NCBI RefSeq assembly: GCF_009807005.1
Contig: NZ_WUBR01000001.1
Location: forward strand, 1,488,001-1,552,000
DNA: 64,000 bases
Source: Aurantiacibacter rhizosphaerae
Lineage (GTDB): Bacteria > Pseudomonadota > Alphaproteobacteria > Sphingomonadales > Sphingomonadaceae
Direction of reading: 5' to 3'
The translations under genes were made by a program, and so were the position numbers. Below are positions 44,663 through 55,121 of this stretch, piece by piece. The notes under the pieces are model-generated. The model had not been told where the DNA came from, did no database searches, and saw only the letters and a program-made list of their open reading frames with translations. Position 1 is the stretch's first letter. Each line of letters begins with the position of its first letter.

Positions 44663-45547
44663 CTAGAGAAGCCCCGGAATACGGCGCGCCACGCGGCAGG
44701 CCAGCGCCTTTAAACGGTTGTGGCGGGGCCAGCGATGCGGGGCAGATGGGTTGGCGCCAAACCGGCGCAGCAGGTGATTGAAAGCGCGTGCGTCCGCCTC
44801 GTCATAACTCCATTGCGATCGCCAGGTGATCGACAGCGAAATCGCAGGTTCTGGCCCGTTGCGCACGTAATGCGGCGCCATGACGGGGACATACAGCGCA
44901 TCGCCCGGCTGCAGTTTGAAGGCCATGCCGAAATCGTAAAGGCTATCGTGCCATCGCAGTTCACGCGCGCCGCCGGTGTGATAAGCCTCGTGCACGGTAT
45001 CTGGAACACACCGCGTGTCGCCTGCGGGCAGAACCGTCATCACCTTTGACCCGCGCAGTTGCAGCAGGATGTTGTGCTCCGGATCGAAGTGATAGGGCGT
45101 CACCGCATTGGGGCTGGATACGAAGATGAAGCCTTGAGGGGTCAGCATCTCTCCGGTGCACGGTTCGATCACGTCCCTGATTTCATCCAGCAATTCATGC
45201 AACATGCCCGCATAGGACGGGTTCTGTTCGATATTCTTCAGCACGGCCCAGCTGTTGGTGCTGTCGATATTCCTGATGGTTTCACCGATGGAAAGACCGG
45301 TGCCCTCAGGTTTGCCCGTCACGCCCACCGGCAGATCGCCGCGATTGTATTCAACGCTTTTGCCCGGAAGGCTTTCGCCCAGAATGGCCAGCGCCTCCAG
45401 CTCCAGCAGCGGATGCTGCACGAGGTCATGTGCCAGCCTGATTGCGCCTTCGGGATAGGATGCGCCCAGGAAGGCGCGGCTGCGGGCGGGGAACACCTGC
45501 TTTGCGCCGACAGATCGACCGCGCAGGTTTCCAACATAATGGCTCAT
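44663..45547 (-). CDS. Cupin-like (JmjC/cupin_8) protein, probable Fe(II)/2-oxoglutarate oxygenase
   Basis: 294 residues. The cupin part has a His153-x-Asp155 pair (TPYHFDPEHNILLQLRG) and a distal His226 (GDALYVPVMAPHYVRNG). This is the 2-His-1-Asp iron site of JmjC-like hydroxylases and supports oxygenase activity; substrate unknown. The ATG overlaps the stop of the upstream acetyltransferase-like gene (ATGA), which implies the two act in one pathway. Confidence 0.87.
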   Translation of the reverse strand: MSHYVGNLRGRSVGAKQVFPARSRAFLGASYPEGAIRLAHDLVQHPLLELEALAILGESLPGKSVEYNRGDLPVGVTGKPEGTGLSIGETIRNIDSTNSWAVLKNIEQNPSYAGMLHELLDEIRDVIEPCTGEMLTPQGFIFVSSPNAVTPYHFDPEHNILLQLRGSKVMTVLPAGDTRCVPDTVHEAYHTGGARELRWHDSLYDFGMAFKLQPGDALYVPVMAPHYVRNGPEPAISLSITWRSQWSYDEADARAFNHLLRRFGANPSAPHRWPRHNRLKALACRVARRIPGLL

Positions 45548-46740
45548 GAAATGCCCCCTGCGGCACGTCCGGTTTCCAGCCGGATCAGTGTTGAAAATGC
45601 CGCGCGGCGCAATGCGCCACCAATGCCGATGGAGAGGCGTTCGATCACCCGGCGTTCCCGCCAGATATGGTCTATCATCGGGTGATCTGGCGAGGCGCAG
45701 CTATCCGCCCATTCGAACCCGTCCTGTTCCAGCATGGCAAGGTTTTCCCTTTGCAGCAAAACGCCGGGAGAGAAGCGGGCGTAGTCCTCGTCATAAGCGG
45801 TCTTGAAGGAGAAGGCGTGGCGGCCCGTGGTGAAGGTGGCCAGCATGGCGATGGGCCTGCCGTCCAGCCTGATGGCAAGGCGTTCCAGCCTGCCGCGCGC
45901 AGCAGCCCCGGCAATGGCGTGCTGAAATATGGCCCTCGTATCGTGATCAGAATTGAGGGCCGATCCGGCATCGCCTTTCCAGCCGCGCGATTCCAGCTCA
46001 AGAAAATCTCTCGTCCATTCGGCAACCTGCGAATAATCGGTCAGCCGCTCCACGCTCAGATCACCTTCTTCGGCCAGGCGGCGATGCTGGCGGCGCAATT
46101 CCTTGCGCTTCTTGGCAGAGACGGACTGGGCGAAATAATCCTCTGCCGGTTGCGCGGTATGCAGCATGGCCCGTTCTTCGCGCATCACCTCTGCCGCCGG
46201 GCGCGCTTCGCCCGCCAGCACCGATTTCAGCGCGCTGCGCAGCGGGCCGTGGGCGGGCGCGTGGGAAAGGTGCAGGAACAGGGACAATCCGGCGTGACCG
46301 TCACACCATGCCAGCAGCGCCTGCCAGAACTCCTGCTCCAGCCCCTTTGCCACCAATGGCTGTCCGCAAAAGCAGTTGGGATGCAGCCAGTTGCGCAGGT
46401 GGGGGATGGGGTGGCCGTAATAATCGCGGGTGCGCAATACGGGCATCAAGCCGGCCAGCTGGCCATTGGCCTGCAGGGTCAGCAGGGTGACATCGCCGCG
46501 CCTATCCAGCGCGCGCAGCGATGGCAGCAGATACCAGCTTTCGTAGAAAGGGTTCGGCTCCGCCGCGCATTGGGCCAGCGCATCCCACGCGGCAATCCGA
46601 TCCCGCCCCTCGAACTCGCTCCAGTCATGCTCCTCCACCACGATGCGCGGCGCGGCGGCGCTGCCTGCCGATCTGGCAGAGCCTTCGCCTGTCGCGACAA
46701 GCCCTTGAAGGGGCAGGGAAAAGGGCAGGTCATGCGCCAA
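45544..46740 (-). CDS. CelD/BcsL-type GNAT N-acyltransferase
   Basis: 398 residues of the FemAB/CelD-like GNAT family. The first half has the receiver segment AEPNPFYESWYLLPSLRALD. The second half has the acyl-CoA fold: AKKRKELRRQHRRLAEEGDL, LESRGWKGDAGSALNSD, GRPIAMLATFTTGRHAFSFKTAYDEDYARFSPGVLLQ and SCASPDHPMIDHIWRERR. Such proteins are linked to exopolysaccharide or other envelope acylation; the acceptor cannot be inferred. It overlaps the cupin gene by 4 bases. An N-terminal low-complexity stretch (Ala/Ser/Gly, about 15-30) suggests the start may lie slightly inside. Confidence 0.86.
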   Translation of the reverse strand: MAHDLPFSLPLQGLVATGEGSARSAGSAAAPRIVVEEHDWSEFEGRDRIAAWDALAQCAAEPNPFYESWYLLPSLRALDRRGDVTLLTLQANGQLAGLMPVLRTRDYYGHPIPHLRNWLHPNCFCGQPLVAKGLEQEFWQALLAWCDGHAGLSLFLHLSHAPAHGPLRSALKSVLAGEARPAAEVMREERAMLHTAQPAEDYFAQSVSAKKRKELRRQHRRLAEEGDLSVERLTDYSQVAEWTRDFLELESRGWKGDAGSALNSDHDTRAIFQHAIAGAAARGRLERLAIRLDGRPIAMLATFTTGRHAFSFKTAYDEDYARFSPGVLLQRENLAMLEQDGFEWADSCASPDHPMIDHIWRERRVIERLSIGIGGALRRAAFSTLIRLETGRAAGGIS

Positions 46741-46831
46741 GGAAAAAGGTTAACCTCCGGGCCGGTGATACCATGGGGAACATGGCACTCTCCTAAGGCA
46801 CGGGGCGAGAAGGAAGGCTTAAACACAAGGG

Positions 46832-46867
46832 TAAAGAAAACCCTGCCCGGCACATGCCGAGCAGGGT
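46832..46867 (-). terminator. Rho-independent terminator of hppA
   Basis: Minus strand stem ACCCTGC-x-CGGC pairs with GCCG-x-GCAGGGT (46840-46851, 46856-46867) with one mismatch and a 4-base loop, followed by TTTTCTTT (46832-46839). It starts 30 bases after the hppA stop. Confidence 0.88.
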
Positions 46868-46896
46868 AATTCTTCATTATCAAATGTTATCTGTTG

Positions 46897-49062
46897 CTAG
46901 ACCGCCAGGGCAGCCAGCAACAGCAAGGCCACAATATTCGTGATCTTGATCATGGGGTTAACGGCGGGACCTGCGGTATCCTTGTAAGGATCACCCACGG
47001 TATCGCCGGTAACCGCGGCGTGGTGGGCATCGCTGCCCTTGCCGCCATGATTGCCGTCCTCGATATATTTCTTGGCATTATCCCATGCGCCGCCACCGGC
47101 CGTCATGGAAAGCGCCACGAACAGGCCGCCCACGATCACGCCCAGCAGCAATGCGCCCAGCGCCGCGAAGGCATTTTCCTGTCCCGCCACCAGGAAGATG
47201 ACGAAATACACCACGATGGGGGCCAGCACCGGCAACAGCGAGGGAATGATCATTTCCTTGATCGCTGCCTTGGTAACAAGGTCCACCGTGCGGGCGTAAT
47301 CGGGCTTTTCGGAGTAATCCATGATGCCCGGCTTTTCCTTGAACTGGGCACGCACGTCTTTCACCACATCGCCCGCAGCGCGGCCAACGGCAGTCATGCC
47401 CATGGCGGCGAACAGGTATGGCAGCAAGGCGCCCAGCAACAGGCCGACGATGACGTAGGGGTTCTCAAGCGAGAAATCGACGTCAGCCGCCGGGAACAGC
47501 TCCGCCAGATCGGTGGTGTAGGCAGCGAACAGCACGAGTGCCGCCAGCGCCGCCGAACCGATGGCATAGCCCTTCGTCACGGCCTTGGTGGTGTTGCCCA
47601 CGGCATCCAGCGCATCGGTTTTCTCCCGAACGCTTTCATCCAGGCCCGCCATTTCGGCAATGCCGCCGGCATTGTCCGTTACCGGGCCATAGGCATCCAG
47701 CGCCACGACCATGCCCGCCAGCGCCAGCATCGCGGTGGCCGCATAGGCAATGCCCATCAGGCCCGCCAGCTGATAGCTGCCGATGATGCCCGCGATGATC
47801 GCAAGCGTTGGCAGGGCGGTGGATTCAAGGCTGATGGCCAGACCCTGGATCACGTTGGTGCCGTGGCCCGTTTCAGAAGCCTTGGCGATGGAGCGGACCG
47901 GGCGGAAATTGGTGCCCGTGTAATACTCCGTGATCCAGATGATGACGCCGGTCAGCACCAGGCCGATGACGGAGCACCAGAAAAGGTCCATCCCCGTAAA
48001 CGGTGCCAGCGCCGAAGTGCCTTCCTCCGCCAGCGGAGCGCCCGGATCGACATTGCCCAGGTTCTCTCCACCGATCATGGCGTTCATATCGCCCAGCGCA
48101 TATTGCGTGACGAGGTAGATCAGCGGCACGGCCAGCACGGCGGTGACGATGAAGCCCTTGTACATGGCACCCATCACATTCGTGCCGCTGCCCAGCCGCA
48201 CGAAATAGGTGCCGATGATGCTGGTGACGATGCAGGCACCGCCGATCAGCAGGGGCAAGGCAACAAGGCCGGAGAACACAACCGCCGTCGTGCTGCCCGA
48301 AAGCAGCAGCAGCGTCAGCACCATGGTGGCGCCCACTGTCACGACGTAAGTCTCGAACAGATCGGCGGCCATGCCGGCGCAGTCGCCCACATTGTCACCC
48401 ACATTGTCCGCGATCACGGCGGGGTTGCGGGGGTCATCCTCTGGAATGCCCGCTTCCACCTTGCCGACAAGGTCTGCACCCACGTCTGCTGCCTTGGTGA
48501 AGATACCGCCGCCCAGACGCGCAAAGATGGAGATGAGCGAGGCACCGAAGGCCAGCGCCACCAGTGCATCCACGATCTCGCGCCGCTCTGCAGCTTCTGC
48601 CAGCGACAGGCCGACCACATTGGTCAGCACCCAATAGAACACCGCGATGGCCAGCAGGGCGAGGCCCGCCACCAGCATGCCGGTGATGGCACCGGCGCGG
48701 AAGGCCAGCGTCAGGCCTTCCTGCAGGCCCTTCATCGCAGCAGCAGCAGTGCGCAAGTTGGATTTCACCGAGATATTCATGCCGATGAAGCCCGCGACGC
48801 CTGAAAGGATCGCACCGATGGCAAATCCGACCGCGCTGAGCGGCCCGAGGAACAGGAGAACAAGGGCAGCCACCACGACGCCGACAATGGCGATGGTGGT
48901 GTATTGCCGCTTCAGATAGGCTTGCGCGCCCTCCTGAATGGCTCCTGCGATTTCCTGCATTTTTTCGTTGCCGGGATCGGCGCCGAGAACCTGGCGACTG
49001 GTGATAAAGCCATAAACGATGGCCAGCAGTCCCAGGACAATAGCGATAAGTATAAGGTCCAT
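46897..49062 (-). CDS. hppA: Membrane proton-pumping pyrophosphatase, K+-independent type
   Basis: Couples pyrophosphate hydrolysis to proton export across the inner membrane. 721 residues with about 16 hydrophobic segments. Substrate-site motifs: [20 protein letters not shown], then [20 protein letters not shown] (around residues 205-225) and [16 protein letters not shown]. The determinant segment reads GNTTKA with Lys at about 493; by the known rule, Lys here marks K+-independent enzymes and Ala the K+-dependent ones. Followed by a terminator, so probably monocistronic. Confidence 0.97.
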   Translation of the reverse strand: MDLILIAIVLGLLAIVYGFITSRQVLGADPGNEKMQEIAGAIQEGAQAYLKRQYTTIAIVGVVVAALVLLFLGPLSAVGFAIGAILSGVAGFIGMNISVKSNLRTAAAAMKGLQEGLTLAFRAGAITGMLVAGLALLAIAVFYWVLTNVVGLSLAEAAERREIVDALVALAFGASLISIFARLGGGIFTKAADVGADLVGKVEAGIPEDDPRNPAVIADNVGDNVGDCAGMAADLFETYVVTVGATMVLTLLLLSGSTTAVVFSGLVALPLLIGGACIVTSIIGTYFVRLGSGTNVMGAMYKGFIVTAVLAVPLIYLVTQYALGDMNAMIGGENLGNVDPGAPLAEEGTSALAPFTGMDLFWCSVIGLVLTGVIIWITEYYTGTNFRPVRSIAKASETGHGTNVIQGLAISLESTALPTLAIIAGIIGSYQLAGLMGIAYAATAMLALAGMVVALDAYGPVTDNAGGIAEMAGLDESVREKTDALDAVGNTTKAVTKGYAIGSAALAALVLFAAYTTDLAELFPAADVDFSLENPYVIVGLLLGALLPYLFAAMGMTAVGRAAGDVVKDVRAQFKEKPGIMDYSEKPDYARTVDLVTKAAIKEMIIPSLLPVLAPIVVYFVIFLVAGQENAFAALGALLLGVIVGGLFVALSMTAGGGAWDNAKKYIEDGNHGGKGSDAHHAAVTGDTVGDPYKDTAGPAVNPMIKITNIVALLLLAALAV

Positions 49063-49212
49063 GACCAGCTATTCCCCTCTTCCCAATTTGAACGGCCCGG
49101 TCATCCGGGTCCGCATAGGGCATAGGGCTAACACAAAGAGGGCCATTCACAAGCGTGAAAGCAGTTTTACCCCCGCACATGGCTGGAGCCCACTAATGGC
49201 GCGGATCAGCGG

Positions 49213-50094
49213 CTATTGATGGGTGTAGCCAAGGCCCTGAGCATTGGTGACGGCCTCTCCATCAACAAAGAGCGGAGCAAAGCCTCGCGGCTCCACCGTG
49301 CCGATTGGCACCGCCTTCACCGGGCATGCCGCCCCTGCGGGGAGGGTGAACAGCAGTTCGTAATCATCGCCCCAGCCAAGGCATTCCATGCGCCGCGCCG
49401 GATCGGCCACCGGGCAGGTGGCGGTATCGATGGCGATGCTCACTTCGCTTGTCTCTGCCATGCGGTAGGCATCCAACAACAAACCGTCCGACACATCCAT
49501 CATCGCGGTAACATGCGGGGCCAGCGCCTCTCCCTCTGCCACGCGGGCCAGTGGGCGGGCGTAGGCGGCATGGTCTGCCCCGGTGCCATCGCGCAATGCC
49601 TCAAAACCCAGCATGGCCGCGCCAATCGTGCCGGTGACGAACAGCGCATCACCGATTTGCGCGCCGGATCGTGACGGCACGGGCGTGTGCGAAGCGCGGC
49701 CAATCGCGGTTAGGCCAAGCGTGCGCCTTGCTCCATCGCCCTTACCGCTGCCGACAGTATCACCGCCCAGCAGGCCGGTGCCGTAATGGCGCAAAACCTC
49801 GTGCAGCCCGTGAAGGAAGCTTTCATCGCCATCGCCCAGCGTGTGGCCCAGCAGCACGCCGATTGGCGCTGCGCCCTTCGCGGCCAGGTCTGATAGATTG
49901 GTGGCGACCAGCTTCCACGCCACGTCGGCCATGTCCTGATCGGGCAGGTAGTGCACGCCTTCGATCATCGCATCATGCGTGATGACCAGCGTCTCACCGC
50001 CGATTTCCAGCACGGCTGCATCATCGTTCAGTCCGCGCGCGCCGGGGTGGAGGGGGAGGGCGCGCAGTGCGGCGATGAAATCGGCTTCGTTCAT
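49213..50094 (-). CDS. thiL: Thiamine-monophosphate kinase
   Basis: Phosphorylates thiamine monophosphate to the active cofactor TPP. 293 residues from ATG 50094; the frame before it is the nusB shadow. PurM-like fold with the ATP/metal region GLNDDAAVLEIGGETLVITHDAMIEGVHY, NLSDLAAKGAAPIGVLLG and LLGGDTV. C-terminal half: MMDVSDGLLLDAYRMAE and GWGDDYELLFTLP. Located 25 bases after nusB, the conserved nusB-thiL order. Confidence 0.96.
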   Translation of the reverse strand: MNEADFIAALRALPLHPGARGLNDDAAVLEIGGETLVITHDAMIEGVHYLPDQDMADVAWKLVATNLSDLAAKGAAPIGVLLGHTLGDGDESFLHGLHEVLRHYGTGLLGGDTVGSGKGDGARRTLGLTAIGRASHTPVPSRSGAQIGDALFVTGTIGAAMLGFEALRDGTGADHAAYARPLARVAEGEALAPHVTAMMDVSDGLLLDAYRMAETSEVSIAIDTATCPVADPARRMECLGWGDDYELLFTLPAGAACPVKAVPIGTVEPRGFAPLFVDGEAVTNAQGLGYTHQ

Positions 50095-50119
50095 GTGCCC
50101 CCCGTCCCGAATGACTGCC

Positions 50120-50584
50120 CTAGGGGCGCACCTGCCGGGCCACCGCATCCAGAATGCCGTTGACGAATTTCGCTTCCCTCGCATCGAAAAAGGCGTGGGC
50201 AACGTCCACATATTCGGAAATGGCGCTGGCCTTTGGCACGTCCACACGCGCCATCAACTCATAGGTGCCGCAGCGCAGGATTTGCAGCATGGTCTTGTCC
50301 AGCCGGGCCAGCGTCCAGCCATCGGCCAGCTTTTCCGTCAGCACGGCGTCCACTTCATCAAGCCGCGCAATCACGCCCGCCACGATATCGTCGAAGAAAG
50401 GCACTTCGGCCTCTTCATACTGATCGTCCTCGATCTCTGCGCCAAGGCGGTGCTGGTGAAATTCATTCAGCAGCTTTGCCGTCGGCGTTTTTTCCATGTG
50501 ACGCTGGTACAGCGCCTGCACGGCGGCCAGCCGCGCGGCGGAACGGGCGCGGGACCGCGCCGAGGGTTGGTTGGGGGTGTTCAT
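50120..50584 (-). CDS. nusB: Transcription antitermination factor NusB
   Basis: RNA-binding factor that with NusE binds boxA of rRNA leaders. 154 residues: RSAARLAAVQALYQRHMEKT at the N-terminus, DDIVAGVIARLDEVDAVL in the middle and the C-terminal INSEY-like segment, here DVPKASAISEYVDVAHAFFDAREAKFVNGILDAVAR. Its ATG overlaps the hisD stop by one base (ATG/TAA junction), an operon hisG-hisD-nusB-thiL. Confidence 0.97.
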   Translation of the reverse strand: MNTPNQPSARSRARSAARLAAVQALYQRHMEKTPTAKLLNEFHQHRLGAEIEDDQYEEAEVPFFDDIVAGVIARLDEVDAVLTEKLADGWTLARLDKTMLQILRCGTYELMARVDVPKASAISEYVDVAHAFFDAREAKFVNGILDAVARQVRP

Positions 50585-51876
50585 TACAGTCGTACCTTTA
50601 CGCTGCGCGCGTGGGCGGGCAGTCCTTCGATCTCGGCCAGCGCCACGGCAGCGGGGCCGATTTCGCCCAGTGCCTTCTCATCCAGCGAAATGAAGCTGGT
50701 GCGTTTCATGAAATCCAGCACGGACAGGCCGCTGGAAAAGCGTGCGCGGCGCCCGGTGGGCAGCACGTGGTTGGGCCCGGCAACATAGTCGCCAATGGCT
50801 TCTGGGGTATGGCGGCCCAGGAACACGCTGCCTGCGTGGCGGATCTTGGCGAACATGGCCTCCGGCTCGTCAATGGCCAGCAGCACGTGCTCTGCGGCAA
50901 GGCGATCGGCAAGGGCAGGAGCTTCTGCCATCAGATCCTCCACCACGATCACCACGCCGTTGTTCTCCCAGCTTTCGCGGGCAACCATCTTGGTGCTGAG
51001 CTGTGCCAGCAGCACGTCCACGGCATCTTCTACCGCGGCGGCATAATTGGCATCGTCTGTGATGAGGATGGACTGGCTGGAGGGATCGTGCTCCGACTGG
51101 CTCAGCAGGTCTGCCGCGATCCAGTCCGGATCGTTCTTCTCATCCGCGATCACCAGAATTTCGCTGGGTCCGGCCACCATGTCTATGCCCACCACGCCGT
51201 AAAGCTGGCGCTTGGCCTCTGCCACCCAGGCATTGCCGGGGCCGGTGATTACGTCCACCGGTTGAATGCGCCGCGTGCCATAGGCCAGCGCGGCGATCGC
51301 CTGCGCGCCGCCGATGCGCCACATCTCGTCCACCCCGCAAACATGCGCGGCGGCCAGCACCAGATCATTCATCTGGCCGTGGGGTGTGGGCGTCGTCACC
51401 ACCAGGCGATCCACGCCTGCAACCTTGGCAGGGATGGCGTTCATCAGCAGGCTGGATGGGTATGCCGCACGGCCACCGGGCACATAGAGGCCTGCCGCCT
51501 CAACCGCATTCCACCGCGCACCAAGGCGCACGTTCGTCTCGTCGCGGTAATCGCGATCCTGCGGCAGCTGCCCTTCGTGATAGGTGCGGATACGCTGGGC
51601 CGCCATGTCCAGCGCCTCCCGCACGTCGGGCATCAGCATGTCATAGGCGATCTTGCACTGATCCCTGCCGATCCGCCAGCTGGAGACATCGGCCGTCAGC
51701 GCGTGCTTGTCATACCGCATGGAGAAATCGATCAGGGCATCGTCGCCCTTCTGCCGGACCTGCGCGATGATGCCGCGCACATCGCTGGCCACATCGGCAT
51801 CGCTTTCGCGCCGATCGTTCACGATGCGGGTGAACTGCGTTTCGAACGTGTCGCTATTGGCTGTAAGGCGGCGCAT
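50584..51876 (-). CDS. hisD: Histidinol dehydrogenase
   Basis: Oxidises histidinol to histidine in two NAD-dependent steps; zinc enzyme. 430 residues from ATG 51876, which overlaps the hisG stop (ATGA). Seen: YVPGGRAAYPSSLLMNAIPAKVAG, IGGAQAIAALAYGT and the signature IDMVAGPSEILVIADE with LLSQSEHDPSSQSILIT. GPNHVLPTGRRARFSSGLSV near the C-terminus is also typical. Confidence 0.98.
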   Translation of the reverse strand: MRRLTANSDTFETQFTRIVNDRRESDADVASDVRGIIAQVRQKGDDALIDFSMRYDKHALTADVSSWRIGRDQCKIAYDMLMPDVREALDMAAQRIRTYHEGQLPQDRDYRDETNVRLGARWNAVEAAGLYVPGGRAAYPSSLLMNAIPAKVAGVDRLVVTTPTPHGQMNDLVLAAAHVCGVDEMWRIGGAQAIAALAYGTRRIQPVDVITGPGNAWVAEAKRQLYGVVGIDMVAGPSEILVIADEKNDPDWIAADLLSQSEHDPSSQSILITDDANYAAAVEDAVDVLLAQLSTKMVARESWENNGVVIVVEDLMAEAPALADRLAAEHVLLAIDEPEAMFAKIRHAGSVFLGRHTPEAIGDYVAGPNHVLPTGRRARFSSGLSVLDFMKRTSFISLDEKALGEIGPAAVALAEIEGLPAHARSVKVRL

Positions 51877-52556
51877 CAGGCGGCCTTGCTTTCGGTGCAC
51901 TTGCGGAACCGTTCAACCAGGGCAGACACGCGCGGATCGGTTTTCCACGCGGCGCGGTTCACGATCAGGCGCGCGCTGACCTGCATAATCACGTCTTTCT
52001 CCACCAGTCCATTGGATTTCAACGTGCCACCGGTGGACACCAGATCCACGATCCGGCCCGCCAGCCCGCTGGAAGGGGCAAGTTCCATCGCGCCGTTCAG
52101 CTTGATGCATTCCGCCTGGATGCCCTGCGCCTCGAAATAACGGCTGGTGATGTTGGGGTACTTGGTCGCCACGCGCAGGTGGCTGGCGTTGCCGTATTTA
52201 TATTCCACCGGTTCCTTCGGCTCTGCGGTGGAAAGGCGGCAGGCACCGATGCCAAGATCGACGGGCGCGTAAAGCTGCGAATAATCGAATTCCTCGATCA
52301 CGTCGGACCCCACGATGCCCACCTGCGCCGCGCCAAATGCCACGAAGGTGGCCACATCGAAGGCGCGCACGCGCAGGATGCGCATGGTGCCCGTCTCGTC
52401 CGCGAAGCTGAGAGAGCGATCGAGCTTGTCGTGAAAGGCGCTTTCCGGCACCACGCCAGCCTCCGCCATTACGGGCAGCGCCTCATCCAGGATGCGCCCC
52501 TTGGGCAGGGCGAAAATCAGCGGTCCAAACCGCGTATCGTCGGAACTGGTGGTCAT
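51876..52556 (-). CDS. hisG: ATP phosphoribosyltransferase, short form
   Basis: First step of histidine synthesis (ATP + PRPP). 226 residues from ATG 52556. Short-form HisG without the C-terminal regulatory domain: [30 protein letters not shown], and the PRPP site [21 protein letters not shown]. Short forms need a HisZ partner for activity and feedback inhibition; hisZ is not in the window. First gene of hisG-hisD-nusB-thiL. Confidence 0.96.
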   Translation of the reverse strand: MTTSSDDTRFGPLIFALPKGRILDEALPVMAEAGVVPESAFHDKLDRSLSFADETGTMRILRVRAFDVATFVAFGAAQVGIVGSDVIEEFDYSQLYAPVDLGIGACRLSTAEPKEPVEYKYGNASHLRVATKYPNITSRYFEAQGIQAECIKLNGAMELAPSSGLAGRIVDLVSTGGTLKSNGLVEKDVIMQVSARLIVNRAAWKTDPRVSALVERFRKCTESKAA

Positions 52557-52597
52557 GGCGCGCGATGTAGGGGCACAAGGCAAAAAGGGCAATGCGA

Positions 52598-53680
52598 ATG
52601 GCAGGCGAAAACGAAACCGGCAATGTGATGGAAATCGCCAGTGTTGCAGAAGCCATCGAATGGCAGGCGCAGCACATGGAACGGGCAGGCTCTCCCAACA
52701 ACGCCCGCATCCTGCGCGCCCTGCTGGCGGTGATGGAAACGCAGACCGCCACCGGGCGCCGCATCGCCAATTGGCAGGGGCTGACGCTGGAAGACGCGAT
52801 GCCGTTGCGTGTGGCGGGCGGGTTTCACTACCTGCTGCTGACGGGCGAGGAAGAACGGCTGGGCGATATCTACCGCGGTTTCATCACCGATCAGGCGCAG
52901 ATCGATGCGCTGGTGGTGGAGATTGCGGAGCGACACGATCACACGCTGCTGCCGTGGCTGGACGGTCCGCCGCAAACGAATGAGGCCGGGCGCAGCGCCA
53001 GCGTGATGGCCGCGCTCCTCTGGCTGTCGGGCAAACTCGGCCCGCAATTCGAACTGACCGAAATCGGCGCAAGCGCCGGCGTGAACACGATGATGGGGCG
53101 GTTCTTCTATGATCTTGGCGGCACGAAGGCGGGGCCGAGCCTGTCCTCCATCACGATCAAGCCCGATTGGCGCGGCGATGCGCCGCCGCAGAACGCGGTG
53201 GAGATCGTGGGCATCAAGGGCTGCGATATTTCACCCATAGACCTGGCGGACGAAGCCCAGGCGATCCGTCTGAAAAGCTACATCTGGCCCGACGCCACGG
53301 ATCGGCTGGCGCGCATGGACGCGGCCATCGCCATGGTAGAGCGCGCTGCGCCGGACCTTGTGAAGATGGATGCGGGCGATTTCGTGGAAGAACGGCTTGC
53401 CGCCCCGCAGGATGATGGCGTGACCCGCGCCCTGTTCCACACCGTAATGTGGCAATACATGCCGCAAATCACGCGGGACCGGATTACAGAAGCGATGGAA
53501 GCGGCGGCCGCGAAAGCCACGGCGGACAAGCCGCTGGCGTGGATTCGCCTGGAAACCAACCGCAAGACTTTCAAGCACGAGCTGAGCGTGAAATACTGGC
53601 CCGGCGGCGGCGAGGAATGGCAATTGCTGGCAGAGGCGCACCCGCACGGAGCGTGGGTGGAATGGCTGGGTGAGGGTTAG
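52598..53680 (+). CDS. DUF2332 family protein
   Basis: 360 residues from ATG 52598, chosen because AAAAAGGG lies 8 bases upstream; ATG 52628 is the next candidate. The DUF2332 pattern is clear: [43 protein letters not shown]-like [10 protein letters not shown] and the C-terminal [29 protein letters not shown]. The family has no established role; the central fold (EIGASAG) is reminiscent of nucleotide- or SAM-binding Rossmann proteins, an inference only. It overlaps the convergent hydrolase gene by 4 bases. Confidence 0.88.
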   Translation: MAGENETGNVMEIASVAEAIEWQAQHMERAGSPNNARILRALLAVMETQTATGRRIANWQGLTLEDAMPLRVAGGFHYLLLTGEEERLGDIYRGFITDQAQIDALVVEIAERHDHTLLPWLDGPPQTNEAGRSASVMAALLWLSGKLGPQFELTEIGASAGVNTMMGRFFYDLGGTKAGPSLSSITIKPDWRGDAPPQNAVEIVGIKGCDISPIDLADEAQAIRLKSYIWPDATDRLARMDAAIAMVERAAPDLVKMDAGDFVEERLAAPQDDGVTRALFHTVMWQYMPQITRDRITEAMEAAAAKATADKPLAWIRLETNRKTFKHELSVKYWPGGGEEWQLLAEAHPHGAWVEWLGEG

Positions 53681-54576
53681 GCCGTCCGTTCCAGGAATCG
53701 GTCCAGCGCTTCATTCACCGCCGCCGGTGCTTCCCACGGCACGAAATGGCCGCTGTCCGCAATCCGCTCGATCGTCAGGTCGCTCACGACGTCGTCCAGC
53801 CCCTCGACATTGCCGGGCCGCAGCGCCTCGTCATTCATGCCCCACACCACCAGCGTGGGGATCTCGATCTTGGGCACGGGAGGCGGGCTGTATTCCGGCG
53901 GCAGGCCGTAGGGATCGTCCACGGACGGCACGGAGACGGCGCTGGCGCGATACCAGTTCAGCATGGCAAAGGAGTTTTCCGGATTGCGCCACTGCTGCAT
54001 CAGCAGGCCAAGCTCCGCCGGATCGTAGGGCGGGCGGTTTTCCCAGGTTAGCGCGGTCTGCATCAGGCCTGCCAGCCCGTGTTCGCGCACGGTATCGTCA
54101 TGCGCGGGATCGCGGAACACGCGCATATACTGGCTGGCGGCGCGCTGATCCGGGTCCGTCAGCAGCAGGCGCTGATAGATCACGGGATGCGGCGCATTGG
54201 CGATCACCGCGCGGGTGACGTGGCCGCTGGCCTGACCGAAGGCCGCTACCAGCCACGCGATCGCGCCGCCCCAGTCGTGGCCCAGGATCGTGTAGCTGGA
54301 CACACCCAACGCCTCCGCCAATCCGGCGATGTCCTGCACCAGCGCAATCGTCTCGTAGTGCTCCGCGCCTTGGGGCCGCGAGGAATTGCCATAGCCGCGC
54401 TGATCGGGCGCGATGCAGCGGTATCGATCCGACAGGTGCTCTATCTGGTGCCGCCACGTGCGGTGGTTTTCGGGGAAGCCGTGGAGGAATATCAGCGCCG
54501 GTGCATCGCGCGGGCCGGTGTCCCACACGTCCAGCTCTATACCATTGGCCAGCTTCACACGGGTCAGATCGCTCAT
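53677..54576 (-). CDS. Epoxide-hydrolase-like alpha/beta hydrolase
   Basis: 299 residues from ATG 54576. Oxyanion motif HGFPE (32-36), nucleophile elbow GHDWGG with Asp101 and terminal His in DSGHFVPWE. An Asp nucleophile points to epoxide hydrolase or haloalkane dehalogenase chemistry rather than an esterase. Cap tyrosines needed by epoxide hydrolases may be in NWYRAS, but this is not certain. Starts 2 bases after the FKBP stop, last gene of the bolA run. Confidence 0.9.
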   Translation of the reverse strand: MSDLTRVKLANGIELDVWDTGPRDAPALIFLHGFPENHRTWRHQIEHLSDRYRCIAPDQRGYGNSSRPQGAEHYETIALVQDIAGLAEALGVSSYTILGHDWGGAIAWLVAAFGQASGHVTRAVIANAPHPVIYQRLLLTDPDQRAASQYMRVFRDPAHDDTVREHGLAGLMQTALTWENRPPYDPAELGLLMQQWRNPENSFAMLNWYRASAVSVPSVDDPYGLPPEYSPPPVPKIEIPTLVVWGMNDEALRPGNVEGLDDVVSDLTIERIADSGHFVPWEAPAAVNEALDRFLERTA

Positions 54577-54577
54577 A

Positions 54578-55075
54578 TCAAACGCCCTTGCTGGGGATGC
54601 CGACCAGTTCGATGGTGAAGAACAGGGTCGCGCCACCGGGGATGGGGCCACGGCCTTGCAGACCGTAGGCCAGCTCTGCCGGGATGGCGATTTCGGCGGT
54701 GTCGCCCACGCCCATATATGGGATGGCGATCTGCCAGCCGCGCACCAGATTGCCGAGCGGGAATTCTATCGGTGCAGCATCCTCATTGCTGTCGAACACG
54801 TCGCCATCGGTGAAGCTGCCGATGTAGTTCACCTGCACCACGTCGCGCACAGTGGGCGCGGGGCCGGTGCCATCGCCCGCCGTGCGGCGAAACTTCACGC
54901 CGCCATCCAGCGTCGCCCAGCCATCGGCAGGGGTGAGCGAGTGCAGCGCGGATTGCTGCATATTGTGCCAGGCGAGGCTGCCGGGAGCACCGGGTGCAGG
55001 CTCAGCAGGAATATCCTGCGCGGCCGCGGGCACGGCGAGGGAAAGGGCGAGGGCGGGGAGAAGAATCTTGATCAT
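54578..55075 (-). CDS. Periplasmic FKBP-type peptidyl-prolyl isomerase
   Basis: 165 residues. Signal peptide about 1-20 (LAVPAAAQ). C-terminal FKBP domain: DVVQVNYIGSFTDGDVFDSNED, PLGNLVRGWQIAIPYMGVGDTAEIAIPAELAYG and PGGATLFFTIELVGI. Accelerates proline isomerisation in exported proteins. It lies 46 bases after the pirin gene. Confidence 0.93.
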   Translation of the reverse strand: MIKILLPALALSLAVPAAAQDIPAEPAPGAPGSLAWHNMQQSALHSLTPADGWATLDGGVKFRRTAGDGTGPAPTVRDVVQVNYIGSFTDGDVFDSNEDAAPIEFPLGNLVRGWQIAIPYMGVGDTAEIAIPAELAYGLQGRGPIPGGATLFFTIELVGIPSKGV

Positions 55076-55121
55076 GGCAATGCGATAGCGTGGGCAATGC
55101 CATTCGTCATCATCCTAAGCG

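Noticed and set aside
46894-48804. 636-codon plus-strand frame opposite hppA
   Set aside because: Antisense shadow of hppA with His/Arg/Gln-rich composition.
50233-52140. 635-codon plus-strand frame
   Set aside because: Antisense to nusB, hisD and hisG, which are unmistakable.
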